A stretch of DNA of 64,000 bases, taken from positions 1,550,001 to 1,614,000 of the forward strand of contig NZ_CP047476.1 in NCBI RefSeq assembly GCF_010587385.1, written 5' to 3'. Position 1 is the stretch's first letter; each line of letters begins with the position of its first letter. Source of the stretch: Vibrio astriarenae (GTDB taxonomy: Bacteria > Pseudomonadota > Gammaproteobacteria > Enterobacterales > Vibrionaceae). This document shows, piece after piece, positions 18,130 to 26,743 of this stretch. The notes under the pieces are model-generated. The model saw only the letters and a list, made by a program, of their open reading frames with translations. It did not search any database and was not told where the DNA came from. Position numbers and translations under genes: made by a program.

Positions 18130-18984
18130 ATGATGTCTGACTTTAAACCTGCTGAATTCGTGCAAACGATGATCAATGTTGGGGAAGCGAAAACCAAAAC
18201 CAACACGCGTGATTTGCTTATCCGTGGCTTTATGGCTGGTATTATCCTTTCACTCGCGGTTGTACTTGCACTAACAACGATCACTCAAACGGGTCTTGGT
18301 GTTGTGGGTGCACTCGTGTTCCCTGTGGGCTTCGTGATTCTTAGTATCATGGGTTACGACCTAGTCACTGGCGTATTTGGTCTAGTACCGCTAGCGAAAT
18401 TTGAAAACCGTCCTGGTATTACTTGGGGTCGCGTACTTCGCTGTTGGGGTCTTGTTGGTCTAGGTAACCTAGTAGGCTCTATCTTCATCGCTTACATCAT
18501 CGCCCTTTCACTAACGTCAAACTTCACGAATGACGGTGGCGCAGTTGCAAAAACCATCATCAATGCGTCAACAGCGCGCTCTGCAGGTTTTGAATCTCTG
18601 GGTGTTGATGGTTGGATCACCTGTTTTGTTCGCGGTATTCTGTGTAACCTAATGGTGTGTCTAGGTGTGATTGGTAACATGACAGCACGTCGTCTAAGCG
18701 GTCGTATCGCAGCAATGTGGTTCCCAATCTTTATCTTCTTCGCACTCGTATTCGAGCACGCGGTCGTAAACATGTTCCTATTCCCACTTGGTATGATGCT
18801 AGGTGCAGACTTTGGTGTGGCAACATGGTTAAACTTCAACCTAATCCCAACTATCCTAGGTAACATCGTTGGTGGTCTACTGTTTACATGTATCCCACTA
18901 TACCTAACTCACGCGAAAACAGCGCCAGCGCTTGACGCAGAAGAGACAAACACTGAAGCAACGCCAGCATTTAGCGCTAAATAA
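18130..18984 (+). CDS. nirC: Formate/nitrite transporter family protein, probable nitrite channel
   Basis: This FNT-family membrane protein of 284 residues has six predicted helices, with MVCLGVIGNMTARRLSGR and FEHAVVNMFLFPLGMMLG as the conserved pore region. The position behind nirBD suggests nitrite import or export. GGAGAG precedes two successive ATG codons (18130 and 18133); either may be used. The 224-bp gap after nirD contains an imperfect purine/pyrimidine dyad (about 17907-17990) and no gene. The C-terminal 20 residues are a soluble tail rich in Thr, Glu and Ala. Confidence 0.9.
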   Translation: MMSDFKPAEFVQTMINVGEAKTKTNTRDLLIRGFMAGIILSLAVVLALTTITQTGLGVVGALVFPVGFVILSIMGYDLVTGVFGLVPLAKFENRPGITWGRVLRCWGLVGLGNLVGSIFIAYIIALSLTSNFTNDGGAVAKTIINASTARSAGFESLGVDGWITCFVRGILCNLMVCLGVIGNMTARRLSGRIAAMWFPIFIFFALVFEHAVVNMFLFPLGMMLGADFGVATWLNFNLIPTILGNIVGGLLFTCIPLYLTHAKTAPALDAEETNTEATPAFSAK

Positions 18985-18990
18985 TGTCAC

Positions 18991-19015
18991 TCAGCCTCGC
19001 TTACAGCGGGGCTGA
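18991..19015 (+). terminator. Hairpin between nirC and cobA
   Basis: TCAGCCTCGCT / AGCGGGGCTGA forms a stem with one T-G pair and a 3-base loop. A T run is missing, so partial termination or mRNA-end protection is as likely as full termination. Confidence 0.5.
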
Positions 19016-19094
19016 TTAACTATAACAAGTGATGATCTCAAAAAAGCCATTGTCGATTGTCACTTTTTATAGTTAATTTTTAAGAGTTGTTCCT

Positions 19095-19850
19095 ATGTCT
19101 ACAAACGCAGTTAACGCAAATCAAGGCGGATTTGTATCTTTGGTCGGAGCGGGCCCTGGCGATCCGGATCTGCTAACTGTGAAAGGGTATCGCGTAATCC
19201 AGCAAGCTGAAGTGCTGGTTTATGACCGACTGGTTTCAGAAGAGATCCTTGCAATCGCTAACCCAGAGGCTGAGCGTATCTACGTGGGCAAACAACTTGA
19301 TTTTCACTGTGTTCCTCAAGACCAAATCAACCAGATCTTGGTAGAAAAAGCACAACAAGGTAAGCGTGTAGTGCGCCTCAAAGGGGGCGACTCATTCATC
19401 TTCGGTCGTGGTGGCGAAGAGCTTGAAGAGCTCTCTGAGCACAACATCTCATTTGAAGTGGTACCGGGAATCACCGCAGCCGCAGGCGCAACCTCTTACG
19501 CGGGCATTCCATTGACTCACCGTGACCACGCCCAGAGCGTGCAGTTTATTACGGGTCACATCCAAAAGAACGGACAAGAGATTCAATGGTCATCACTGGC
19601 ACAGCCAAACAACACGCTGGTGTTCTACATGGGCCTAAAACAGTGTCGCCATATTCAAGCGAATCTTATTGAGCAAGGCATTGATGTGGATATGCCATGC
19701 GCCATCATTGAAAACGGCACTCGTAAAGAGCAGCGTGTCTTCACTGGTAAGCTTTCAGAATTGGCAAACTTAGCCGAACAAGCCGTGAGCCCAGCATTGA
19801 TTGTGGTAGGCAGCGTGACGTCTCTGCATGACAAGTTGAAGTGGTTCTAA
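19095..19850 (+). CDS. cobA: Uroporphyrinogen-III C-methyltransferase
   Basis: This SAM-dependent enzyme of 251 residues makes precorrin-2, the precursor of the siroheme in NirB. The motifs [12 protein letters not shown] at the N-terminus, [16 protein letters not shown], and [20 protein letters not shown] are diagnostic. It is the stand-alone CobA form, without the CysG dehydrogenase/chelatase half, so the remaining siroheme steps must be encoded elsewhere. The operon position explains its role. Confidence 0.95.
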   Translation: MSTNAVNANQGGFVSLVGAGPGDPDLLTVKGYRVIQQAEVLVYDRLVSEEILAIANPEAERIYVGKQLDFHCVPQDQINQILVEKAQQGKRVVRLKGGDSFIFGRGGEELEELSEHNISFEVVPGITAAAGATSYAGIPLTHRDHAQSVQFITGHIQKNGQEIQWSSLAQPNNTLVFYMGLKQCRHIQANLIEQGIDVDMPCAIIENGTRKEQRVFTGKLSELANLAEQAVSPALIVVGSVTSLHDKLKWF

Positions 19851-19862
19851 CGCACCAATAAA

Positions 19863-19892
19863 AGAGAGGCTGACAACGTCTAAAGCCTCTCT
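19863..19892. terminator. Terminator-like hairpin between cobA and the DM13 gene
   Basis: AGAGAGGCT and AGCCTCTCT form a 9-bp perfect stem with a 12-base loop in the convergent gap. Confidence 0.6.
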
Positions 19893-19927
19893 ACTTGCTC
19901 TTCCATCCAATATTGCCTTTTCAGGTT

Positions 19928-20398
19928 TTAGCGATATTGCGCTGAAGTAATATATTGTCCAAAGGTCTCACACCAGACAATCACCGTGTTGTACTGCTCT
20001 ATATCCACCTCTTCACCCAGCATCACCATAAACTGATTGAATGTTTTCACTTCACCCACTTGCATCATGGTGCCTTTCAAACGGTTGAAGTCCGTTTCGG
20101 TCTCCACAAACTCGGGCGACAAATACAGCTTGTAGTCCGGCCCCGGAGCCAGCTCCCCAATAAATCCAATGCCATCGGGTGCAATAGACACTTTTCCCTC
20201 TCCCCAATGCAGAAAGTCACTATCCGCCCGCTCTTTCTCAAATATCGCAGTATATTGCGCTTTCGCCTCAACCGCTTTGATGTCCGCCATCGGTGGCGCT
20301 TCCGGCGCAATCAAAATAGGCAAGGCATAGATACCAAGGGCAAAACCGATAGCCAATACAACCAAGTGAGAGAGAGTCAGTCCGATGAGTCGTTTCAT
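19928..20398 (-). CDS. DM13 domain protein, membrane-anchored
   Basis: This 156-residue protein has an N-terminal signal anchor (LIGLTLSHLVVLAIGFALGIYALPIL) followed by a DM13 domain (about residues 50-155). The domain contains GEGKVSIAPDGIGFIGELAPGPDYKLYLS and the conserved cysteine in VIVWCETFGQYI near the C-terminus. DM13 domains are proposed to bind a redox cofactor, but the function is not established. It marks the chromosomal flank of the integron. Confidence 0.85.
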   Translation of the reverse strand: MKRLIGLTLSHLVVLAIGFALGIYALPILIAPEAPPMADIKAVEAKAQYTAIFEKERADSDFLHWGEGKVSIAPDGIGFIGELAPGPDYKLYLSPEFVETETDFNRLKGTMMQVGEVKTFNQFMVMLGEEVDIEQYNTVIVWCETFGQYITSAQYR

Positions 20399-20460
20399 TG
20401 AGCGTTCCTGCTATGGGTGTTTGGATTAACTATAGTAAAAACTGTGGAGGAATGAGGGGG

Positions 20461-21429
20461 TTATAAATGGCTAAGGGGACTGATTACGCCATTGGCTCCT
20501 CGTTCTAACACATGGGTGTAAATTTGAGTGGTCTTTACGTCAGTATGGCCGAGTTGCTCTTGAACCGTTCGAATATCGGCTCCGCTTTCGAGTAAATGCG
20601 TGGCGAATGAGTGCCTTAAAGTGTGAGAGGTCACAGGCTTGGTGATATCCGCTTGTCTTGCTGCTGCTTTGATCGCTCTTTGAATGGTTGTAACATCAAT
20701 ATGATGCCTGCGTTGCACTTTCGAACTCGGGTCAACACTTAACTTGTGGGAAGGAAATAGGAACTGCCAGTTGAGTGTTTTGTTTGCCCCAGGATACTTT
20801 CTCTCAAGTGCGTATGGCATCGAAACTCCCGTATAGTTAGATTGTTGTGAGTCCATTTGCCAAATACGTTTAACCATTTCTCTTTGCTGGTGAAGGGCAG
20901 GGCATAGTTCTTTGGCGAGAGTAACGACTCGGCTTTTGTTCCCTTTTGATAGATGTATTCGCAACGCATAAAAGTCGAAATCAATATCACCGTAACGCAA
21001 CCTAAGGCACTCATTGACTCTCAACCCAGAACCATACATGAGCTGGACAGGTAGCAACCGTGCGGGGTTTACATTATTGAGAAGTGCGCGTATCTCCCTC
21101 TTTGTTAACACAACAGGTAACTTCTTCTGTTTGTTTGCTTTTCTGAACCTCATGTCGATTTTTACAGGCTGATGAATAATATGTTCATAAAGAAAAACCA
21201 GAGCATTTAGCGCCTGTGCTTGAGTGTTAGCAGTGACATTTTTACTCAGTGAAAGGTGAGACAGAAACTGCTCTACATGCTTATCGTTCAGTGAGCCTGG
21301 GTGCTGCTTTTCATGGAACAAGATGTATTGCTTTATCCAATATACATAAGCCTCAACCGTGCGTTTGGCATAGTGTCTTGAGTACATAAAATCGACGATT
21401 TGTTGTAAAAAGGGAGATTGAATCTTCAT
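20461..21429 (-). CDS. intI: Integron integrase, VchIntIA type
   Basis: This 322-residue tyrosine recombinase catalyses attI x attC and attC x attC recombination. Catalytic residues are visible: Arg137 (GSGLRVNECLRLR), His269 and Arg272 (HTLRHSFATHLL), His295 (LGHTD) and Tyr304 (IYTHV). The IntI-specific insertion between patches II and III is present (GVSMPYALERKYPGANKTLNWQFLFPS). It closely resembles the Vibrio cholerae integrase in length and C-terminus. ATG 21429 is chosen; the frame is open to 21516 but that extension covers the promoter. The gene appears intact. Its neighbours are cobA and the DM13 gene, not infC-rpmI-rplT, the usual Vibrio location. Confidence 0.96.
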   Translation of the reverse strand: MKIQSPFLQQIVDFMYSRHYAKRTVEAYVYWIKQYILFHEKQHPGSLNDKHVEQFLSHLSLSKNVTANTQAQALNALVFLYEHIIHQPVKIDMRFRKANKQKKLPVVLTKREIRALLNNVNPARLLPVQLMYGSGLRVNECLRLRYGDIDFDFYALRIHLSKGNKSRVVTLAKELCPALHQQREMVKRIWQMDSQQSNYTGVSMPYALERKYPGANKTLNWQFLFPSHKLSVDPSSKVQRRHHIDVTTIQRAIKAAARQADITKPVTSHTLRHSFATHLLESGADIRTVQEQLGHTDVKTTQIYTHVLERGANGVISPLSHL

Positions 21430-21650
21430 ATGTGTCAGGTTATTGGCAAAAGTGATAATGAACAGTCTAAGCCGCCATATTGGAGATAGACGGCAATTTG
21501 CTGTGTAATGCGACAAGTGTCATAATGAGCCATTAGCTAATGCCCTGATTTACCGTGGCTTATTTGTGCTATGTCACAAACTAGTAAAGGTATTAGGCGG
21601 CAGGGTGCGAGGAGAAAAGGCGGCTTATTGCCGTATATAAAGCGTTAGGG
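21430..21650 (+). other. attI: attI recombination site and intI promoter region
   Basis: The region lies between the divergent intI start and the first cassette. The crossover core GTTAGGG is at 21644-21650, so cassette 1 begins at 21645. The stretch from 21384 to 21643 is repeated, diverged, at 30057-30290. On the minus strand CTGTTCATTATCACTT (21450-21465) is a weak match to a LexA box (CTGT-N8-ACAG) upstream of the intI ATG. The Pc promoter should also lie here, but I cannot assign its hexamers. Confidence 0.85.
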
Positions 21651-21741
21651 CTATGTGCATACAGTCTCGAATAGTACTTACATAAAATCATTGACTTAGC
21701 TACTATTGCTATCCGGCTAGGATATATATTTAGGTATTGAA

Positions 21742-22731
21742 ATGAGCGAACAATTTAAGCTTGTTAAGCGAGCTTTTGACAAGTTTGAAAAAAAATTGAA
21801 GAAAACTAGTAAAAAAGACTCTCGGTGTATGGTTTCCAATTGTGACGAGAAGGCCATCCTGTCTCACTCACAACAACGAAACGGACAGCTAAAACATATA
21901 TGCTGTGGAAGTAAAAAGGTCTATGCCTTACGAGATAGTATGGTAAAAAGCTTTGATATGCATAGTGGTGAGATGAACTTTAAATTTGTTGAAACTCCAA
22001 TTTCCAAAGCGTCTACCTATCCTGGTCTATGTAACCATCACGATACGAAACTTTTTAAAGAAATCGAAAGACAAAAATTAGGTGAAATATCTAATGAACA
22101 AGCGGCATCTTTTTATTACCGTTCAATGAGCTATGAATCATACAGAAAGGAAAGAGAGCTAGAGAGGACTAAGTTTGTATATAACGAAGTAAAAGATAGC
22201 TTAAATCATGAACAGGTGTTTGGTTTATATCAAATGTGCAACTGGCATGAAAAAAACTACAACAATTCAGTGTTGGTTCAACTTGGTGAAATTGATGAAG
22301 TTATAAAAAGTAAAAACTTTGAAGAAGTCGAGTACTTTCAGATAGTTTTGGAAAAAAATGTCGGCGTATCATGTTGTTCTATGGTTAATATGCACCTTGA
22401 TCTTTACCTTGAATTTTTGGAACAGTATCCTGACTATATTCCTTCATTTTCTTTTAACTTAGTGCCATTTGAAAATGAAACACATGTTGTGCTCTGTTGG
22501 CTGAAGAAAAATAGCTTATTTATGGGAGAAATTATTAAGTACATTGAGTATGACTTAGAGCATTTCTTGAATAAGGTTGTATTTTGCGAATCCGAAGATA
22601 TATGTGTTAATCCAGAATTGTGGGAAGGTATCGACGCCAAAACCAAGAAAGCGATATATCATAATATGAGTCATACAATGCAAAGAGGCAGCCTTGCTTG
22701 GGAAGATGTACCAATAATCATCAAGATATAG
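21742..22731 (+). CDS. Cassette 1: unknown protein with zinc-finger/HNH-like N-terminus, copy 1
   Basis: I do not recognise this 329-residue protein by name. Its N-terminal 110 residues have Cys29-x4-Cys34, Ser41-His42 (AILSHSQQRNGQL), Cys97 and His100-Asp101 (GLCNHHDTKLF). This looks like a treble-clef/HNH-type zinc site, but I see no full nuclease motif. The rest is rich in Glu, Lys and aromatic residues with no membrane segment. The gene is far more AT-rich than the chromosomal genes. No Shine-Dalgarno of note precedes the ATG, and the 97-bp leader may hold a promoter (TTGACT 21691, TAGGAT 21718, but with a poor 21-bp gap). It is nearest to attI. Confidence 0.85.
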   Translation: MSEQFKLVKRAFDKFEKKLKKTSKKDSRCMVSNCDEKAILSHSQQRNGQLKHICCGSKKVYALRDSMVKSFDMHSGEMNFKFVETPISKASTYPGLCNHHDTKLFKEIERQKLGEISNEQAASFYYRSMSYESYRKERELERTKFVYNEVKDSLNHEQVFGLYQMCNWHEKNYNNSVLVQLGEIDEVIKSKNFEEVEYFQIVLEKNVGVSCCSMVNMHLDLYLEFLEQYPDYIPSFSFNLVPFENETHVVLCWLKKNSLFMGEIIKYIEYDLEHFLNKVVFCESEDICVNPELWEGIDAKTKKAIYHNMSHTMQRGSLAWEDVPIIIKI

Positions 22732-22859
22732 CCCTAACAAAGCGTTTAAGACGGATTCACAACGCTTGGCGATTTCAGTTCAAGTTAGCTTAAGTGTTTA
22801 AGGTACAATGGTTTAGGTTTGGTGGATGGCGTTGTTCACCACTTAACGCGGCGTTAGGG
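22732..22859 (+). repeat. attC: attC site of cassette 1
   Basis: This 128-bp Vibrio-type attC has R'' CCCTAAC at 22732 and R' GTTAGGG at 22853-22859, which are perfect complements. Inner boxes include GCGTTTAAGACGG...CAACGCTTGG on the left and TTCACCACTTAACGC on the right. Confidence 0.95.
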
Positions 22860-22950
22860 CTATGTGCATACAGTCTCGAATAGTACTTACATAAAATCAT
22901 TGACTTAGCTACTATTGCTATCCGGCTAGGATATATATTTAGGTATTGAA

Positions 22951-23940
22951 ATGAGCGAACAATTTAAGCTTGTTAAGCGAGCTTTTGACAAGTTTGAAAA
23001 AAAATTGAAGAAAACTAGTAAAAAAGACTCTCGGTGTATGGTTTCCAATTGTGACGAGAAGGCCATCCTGTCTCACTCACAACAACGAAACGGACAGCTA
23101 AAACATATATGCTGTGGAAGTAAAAAGGTCTATGCCTTACGAGATAGTATGGTAAAAAGCTTTGATATGCATAGTGGTGAGATGAACTTTAAATTTGTTG
23201 AAACTCCAATTTCCAAAGCGTCTACCTATCCTGGTCTATGTAACCATCACGATACGAAACTTTTTAAAGAAATCGAAAGACAAAAATTAGGTGAAATATC
23301 TAATGAACAAGCGGCATCTTTTTATTACCGTTCAATGAGCTATGAATCATACAGAAAGGAAAGAGAGCTAGAGAGGACTAAGTTTGTATATAACGAAGTA
23401 AAAGATAGCTTAAATCATGAACAGGTGTTTGGTTTATATCAAATGTGCAACTGGCATGAAAAAAACTACAACAATTCAGTGTTGGTTCAACTTGGTGAAA
23501 TTGATGAAGTTATAAAAAGTAAAAACTTTGAAGAAGTCGAGTACTTTCAGATAGTTTTGGAAAAAAATGTCGGCGTATCATGTTGTTCTATGGTTAATAT
23601 GCACCTTGATCTTTACCTTGAATTTTTGGAACAGTATCCTGACTATATTCCTTCATTTTCTTTTAACTTAGTGCCATTTGAAAATGAAACACATGTTGTG
23701 CTCTGTTGGCTGAAGAAAAATAGCTTATTTATGGGAGAAATTATTAAGTACATTGAGTATGACTTAGAGCATTTCTTGAATAAGGTTGTATTTTGCGAAT
23801 CCGAAGATATATGTGTTAATCCAGAATTGTGGGAAGGTATCGACGCCAAAACCAAGAAAGCGATATATCATAATATGAGTCATACAATGCAAAGAGGCAG
23901 CCTTGCTTGGGAAGATGTACCAATAATCATCAAGATATAG
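22951..23940 (+). CDS. Cassette 2: unknown zinc-finger/HNH-like protein, identical copy 2
   Basis: The protein is the same, residue for residue, as the one encoded at 21742-22731 (329 residues; Cys29, Cys34, His42, Cys97, His100 pattern). It belongs to the tandem cassette 22854-24062. The absence of any difference over 1,209 bp means the duplication is very recent or is kept uniform by recombination. Confidence 0.85.
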   Translation: MSEQFKLVKRAFDKFEKKLKKTSKKDSRCMVSNCDEKAILSHSQQRNGQLKHICCGSKKVYALRDSMVKSFDMHSGEMNFKFVETPISKASTYPGLCNHHDTKLFKEIERQKLGEISNEQAASFYYRSMSYESYRKERELERTKFVYNEVKDSLNHEQVFGLYQMCNWHEKNYNNSVLVQLGEIDEVIKSKNFEEVEYFQIVLEKNVGVSCCSMVNMHLDLYLEFLEQYPDYIPSFSFNLVPFENETHVVLCWLKKNSLFMGEIIKYIEYDLEHFLNKVVFCESEDICVNPELWEGIDAKTKKAIYHNMSHTMQRGSLAWEDVPIIIKI

Positions 23941-24068
23941 CCCTAACAAAGCGTTTAAGACGGATTCACAACGCTTGGCGATTTCAGTTCAAGTTAGCTT
24001 AAGTGTTTAAGGTACAATGGTTTAGGTTTGGTGGATGGCGTTGTTCACCACTTAACGCGGCGTTAGCA
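23941..24068 (+). repeat. attC: attC site of cassette 2
   Basis: R'' CCCTAAC is at 23941-23947 and R' GTTAGCA at 24062-24068. The last six bases of R' belong to the next cassette, which is why it differs from the copy at 22853. Confidence 0.95.
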
Positions 24069-24082
24069 ATCAGGAGAAAAAT

Positions 24083-25258
24083 GTGGGATACCATTCAGAA
24101 TTGATGATTTCAATGTGGGAGTCACCACAACTCAGTGGGCTTGACAAAAATGTATGTGCTGACTGTGTTGTAGATGAATCGTTGGCTAGTATAGTCACGG
24201 CTAATTTAAGCTCAAATTCATGTTCCTATTGCGGTGAAGAAAATGAAGAAGGTGAATTAATTGCTGCTCCATATGATTTGATCATGGAGCGCGTGTATGA
24301 ATCAATATTCCAATATTACGCAGATGCACAAGATGTGGACATGCCATGGGTTGAAAAAGAGTGGTTAATGCCAGAAACCAATATATGGGATGTTATGGGA
24401 GAATTTGACCCAGGCTGGAGTGGTGAGCTTTGTGAGGACTTGATTGACAGCTCTGATGCAAGCCTTTATCTGGTTGAACATGTCAAAAATGACTGGTCTG
24501 TTGATAGTCCCTCATCTGCATTATCATATGGTTGGTCGGCATTTAAGGACCAAGTGTTATATAAGACACGGTATTTATTTTTGTCTGAACCAGAAGATGA
24601 ATTTTCCTCCGGTAGACCTGATTACATTCCAATTTCAAGTATGCTTGATGCTCTCGGAGCTCTTTGTAATACAGAAGAACTTGTTACTACGATTCCTGCT
24701 GAAACTGAATTCTATCGCGTTAGAGTGAACCAACAAGATGAAGAGTTTACGGACTTTTCTGATATTGGCGTACCCCCTGAAGGAAAGGCTAGCGCTGGTC
24801 GTATGAATCCAGCCGGTATTTCATATTTTTATGTCGCCTATGATCAGGAGACCGCTGAAAAAGAAGTTATTACAGACGCAACAGAATGGTCAATCGCAAA
24901 GTTTAAATTGCTAAAGGACATCAAGGTAATCGATTTTGTCGATCTACCAAAAACACCAAGTGTTTTTGAACCTGAAAAGTATGATGCTAGGCAGAATTTA
25001 TCGTTCCTCCGCGCGTTTGTGAAAGAGTTAACTTTGCCAGTATCAAAAGATGGTCGAGAGCATGTTGAATATGTGCCAACCCAAATCATATCTGAATATT
25101 TTAGATTTAGATTCAAAACAAAAGATGACCAACCTATTTTGGGGTTGCGTTACCGAAGCGTGAAGAATCCAGAGGGGATAAATATAGCAGTGTTTGACTC
25201 AAATAATGAGTCACTGAACAAGTGGTTTGAGCTGCTGTCTATCGAAAAAAATTGCTAA
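24083..25258 (+). CDS. Cassette 3: RES-domain protein with HEPN/RES-associated N-terminus
   Basis: The product has 391 residues. The N-terminal 190 residues carry two CxxC pairs (KNVCADCVVDE and SNSCSYCGEEN) and resemble the HEPN/RES-associated N-terminal domain. The C-terminal part (from about residue 210: ETEFYRVRV, GRMNPAGISYFYVAYDQETAEKEV) matches RES domains, NAD+-degrading toxins of the ADP-ribosyltransferase fold. No antitoxin gene (Xre/MbcA type) is in the cassette, so it may act as a stand-alone defence effector. The start is GTG 24083 with AGGAG six bases upstream; the ATG at 24081 is in another frame and stops after seven codons. Confidence 0.82.
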   Translation: MGYHSELMISMWESPQLSGLDKNVCADCVVDESLASIVTANLSSNSCSYCGEENEEGELIAAPYDLIMERVYESIFQYYADAQDVDMPWVEKEWLMPETNIWDVMGEFDPGWSGELCEDLIDSSDASLYLVEHVKNDWSVDSPSSALSYGWSAFKDQVLYKTRYLFLSEPEDEFSSGRPDYIPISSMLDALGALCNTEELVTTIPAETEFYRVRVNQQDEEFTDFSDIGVPPEGKASAGRMNPAGISYFYVAYDQETAEKEVITDATEWSIAKFKLLKDIKVIDFVDLPKTPSVFEPEKYDARQNLSFLRAFVKELTLPVSKDGREHVEYVPTQIISEYFRFRFKTKDDQPILGLRYRSVKNPEGINIAVFDSNNESLNKWFELLSIEKNC

Positions 25259-25368
25259 CAAACTGTTCAAGAGGGATTCGCAACGCGTGGCATTTTTACT
25301 ATGCGTTGGTTTTAGTGTTTATGGTGGTCTGCGGCGGCTTTGGTATTGCGTTGCTCACCCCTTAACAG
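25253..25368 (+). repeat. attC: attC site of cassette 3, left 116 bp (interrupted)
   Basis: R'' TGCTAAC is at 25253-25259 and the left boxes (TGTTCAAGAGGGATTCGCAA) follow. The homology to an attC ends abruptly after TCACCCCTTAACAG at 25355-25368; the expected GGCGTTA is replaced by TGGGATTTTG. The missing right end (33756-33765, GGCGTTAGGC) follows an identical TCACCCCTTAACAG at 33742-33755. Joined, the halves make 126 bp, the normal attC length here. Confidence 0.9.
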
Positions 25369-25531
25369 TGGGATTTTGTTGTATTTCCCAATAAACACCA
25401 GTGAACGGGAATGTCATTTAATGCTATTAAATACAGTAATTTAAAAGTGATAAGTTTGTTCTTTCTTGTGCATTGATGTGTGCCGATATACAATATTTTT
25501 GCTACATATTCGCTACACAAGGAAATGTGCA

Positions 25532-26743
25532 ATGGCACTTAAGCAGAAAATTACAGCCAGTTCAATCAAAAGTCTCAAGGTTGAAGACAAGCGACTTAAC
25601 GACACAGAGATTAGCGGGTTTCATGCTCGAATCTCTCCCAAAGGTGCGATCAAATACTACCTGTATTACCGCATCAACGGAAAGCAGCGAAACTTTTTGC
25701 TTGGTGCTGCGAGCGCATTAACCCCTGCGCAGGCAAGAGACTTAGCCAAAGAGAAACTAGGGCAAGTGGCTAGTGGTGAAGACGTACAGGTCACTCGTCA
25801 CGACGCTAAAATACAAGAGCAGAGAAATAGCCTCACGCTTAAAAAATTCCTCGATGAACACTATGAGTCTTATCTGTTTTCCTTGAATGCCAAGACCGCC
25901 AAGCAGTCGTTCATGTGTATTAGCAACAACTTCCAATTTCTTGCTAACAAGCCTCTCGTTGACATTACGTCGTGGGATATTCAGCAATGGGTATCTGAGC
26001 GCAGTAAACTAGGACGAGCACCTGCGACCATTTCTTACGCTTACAACCGACTGCGTGCTGTTTTTAACCGAGCTGTCGAATGGGGATTCATCGAATCTCA
26101 CAATCTCGATAGTGTCAAAATTCCTAAGATTGATAACAAACGTATTCGGTACTTATCCGAGTCCGAAGAAGCTGCCTTGCTCAGTAGCCTTAAAGCGAGA
26201 GATGAGCGCTTAAAGCATCACTATCTCGATAAGTATGGGGTTAGGGCTGAAAAACGCGTCTCACAGCGTTATATCGACTATTTAGAGCCATTAGTGACGC
26301 TCGCCATGAATACGGGCATGCGTAAAGGGGAAATGCTGAGTTTGGAGTGGTCACATGTAAATATGGAAGATCGTTATCTCACGGTGATCTCCGAAAATGC
26401 CAAGTCCAAAAATAAGCGTACCATTCCTTTGAACAAGACGGTTTATGACATGCTGACCATTTGGCGGGCACAACACCCCCAAACAACGTTAGTTTTTGAA
26501 CGAGAAGACGGACAGCCGATTGATACTTATCAATACCAATGGGAAACGTTACTGAAAGACGCCAACATTGAGAACTTTCGTTTTCATGACTTACGACATC
26601 ATTTTGCGAGTAAGCTCGTGATGAAAGAAGCCGATCTCAATGTCGTTCGTGAGTTACTTGGCCATGCTGATTTGAAGATGACCTTGCGGTATGCTCACCT
26701 TGCCCCCAAACACAAATCCGCAGCGGTAAACCTAATAGGCTAG
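25532..26743 (+). CDS. int: Tyrosine recombinase (phage/satellite-type integrase)
   Basis: The product has 403 residues: an N-terminal arm-binding DUF4102-like domain (AMALKQKITASSIKSLKVEDK to about residue 90), a SAM-like core-binding domain (residues 105-205) and a catalytic domain with Arg in MNTGMRKGEMLSLEW, HDLRHHFASKL, LGHADLKMTLRYAHL (Tyr nucleophile in RYAHL). It is unrelated to the integron integrase in architecture. ATG 25532 has AAGGA upstream; the longer frame from 25466 reads through the repeats TTGCTACATATTCGCTACA, probable arm sites. It most likely integrates and excises the element 25355-33755. Confidence 0.9.
   Translation: MALKQKITASSIKSLKVEDKRLNDTEISGFHARISPKGAIKYYLYYRINGKQRNFLLGAASALTPAQARDLAKEKLGQVASGEDVQVTRHDAKIQEQRNSLTLKKFLDEHYESYLFSLNAKTAKQSFMCISNNFQFLANKPLVDITSWDIQQWVSERSKLGRAPATISYAYNRLRAVFNRAVEWGFIESHNLDSVKIPKIDNKRIRYLSESEEAALLSSLKARDERLKHHYLDKYGVRAEKRVSQRYIDYLEPLVTLAMNTGMRKGEMLSLEWSHVNMEDRYLTVISENAKSKNKRTIPLNKTVYDMLTIWRAQHPQTTLVFEREDGQPIDTYQYQWETLLKDANIENFRFHDLRHHFASKLVMKEADLNVVRELLGHADLKMTLRYAHLAPKHKSAAVNLIG

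Larger units (their letters stand above)
21645..24062 (+). repeat. Tandem duplication of a 1,209-bp gene cassette
   Basis: Cassette 1 (21645-22853) and cassette 2 (22854-24062) have the same length and, as far as I can read, identical sequence including the 97-bp leader, gene and attC. A third identical copy is at 34502-35710. Each starts with TTAGGGCTATGTGC and ends with an attC whose core is GGCGTTA. Confidence 0.97.

Noticed and set aside
19955..20401. 148-codon plus-strand frame over the DM13 gene
   Set aside because: The minus-strand frame has a signal anchor and DM13 motifs; the plus-strand frame is rich in His and Arg and has no motif.
21691..21723. Promoter within the triplicated cassette leader (TTGACT / TAGGAT)
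   Set aside because: The gap between the hexamers is 21 bp, too long for a standard sigma-70 promoter; I keep it only as a remark.
21645..24062. Repeated units as a CRISPR array
   Set aside because: The repeats are 1.2 kb gene cassettes with attC sites, not short direct repeats with unique spacers; no cas genes are present.
25369..25531. tRNA or tmRNA fragment as the insertion target of the integrase
   Set aside because: No tRNA-like 3' end or CCA-adjacent sequence is visible at either end; the left flank is clearly an attC.
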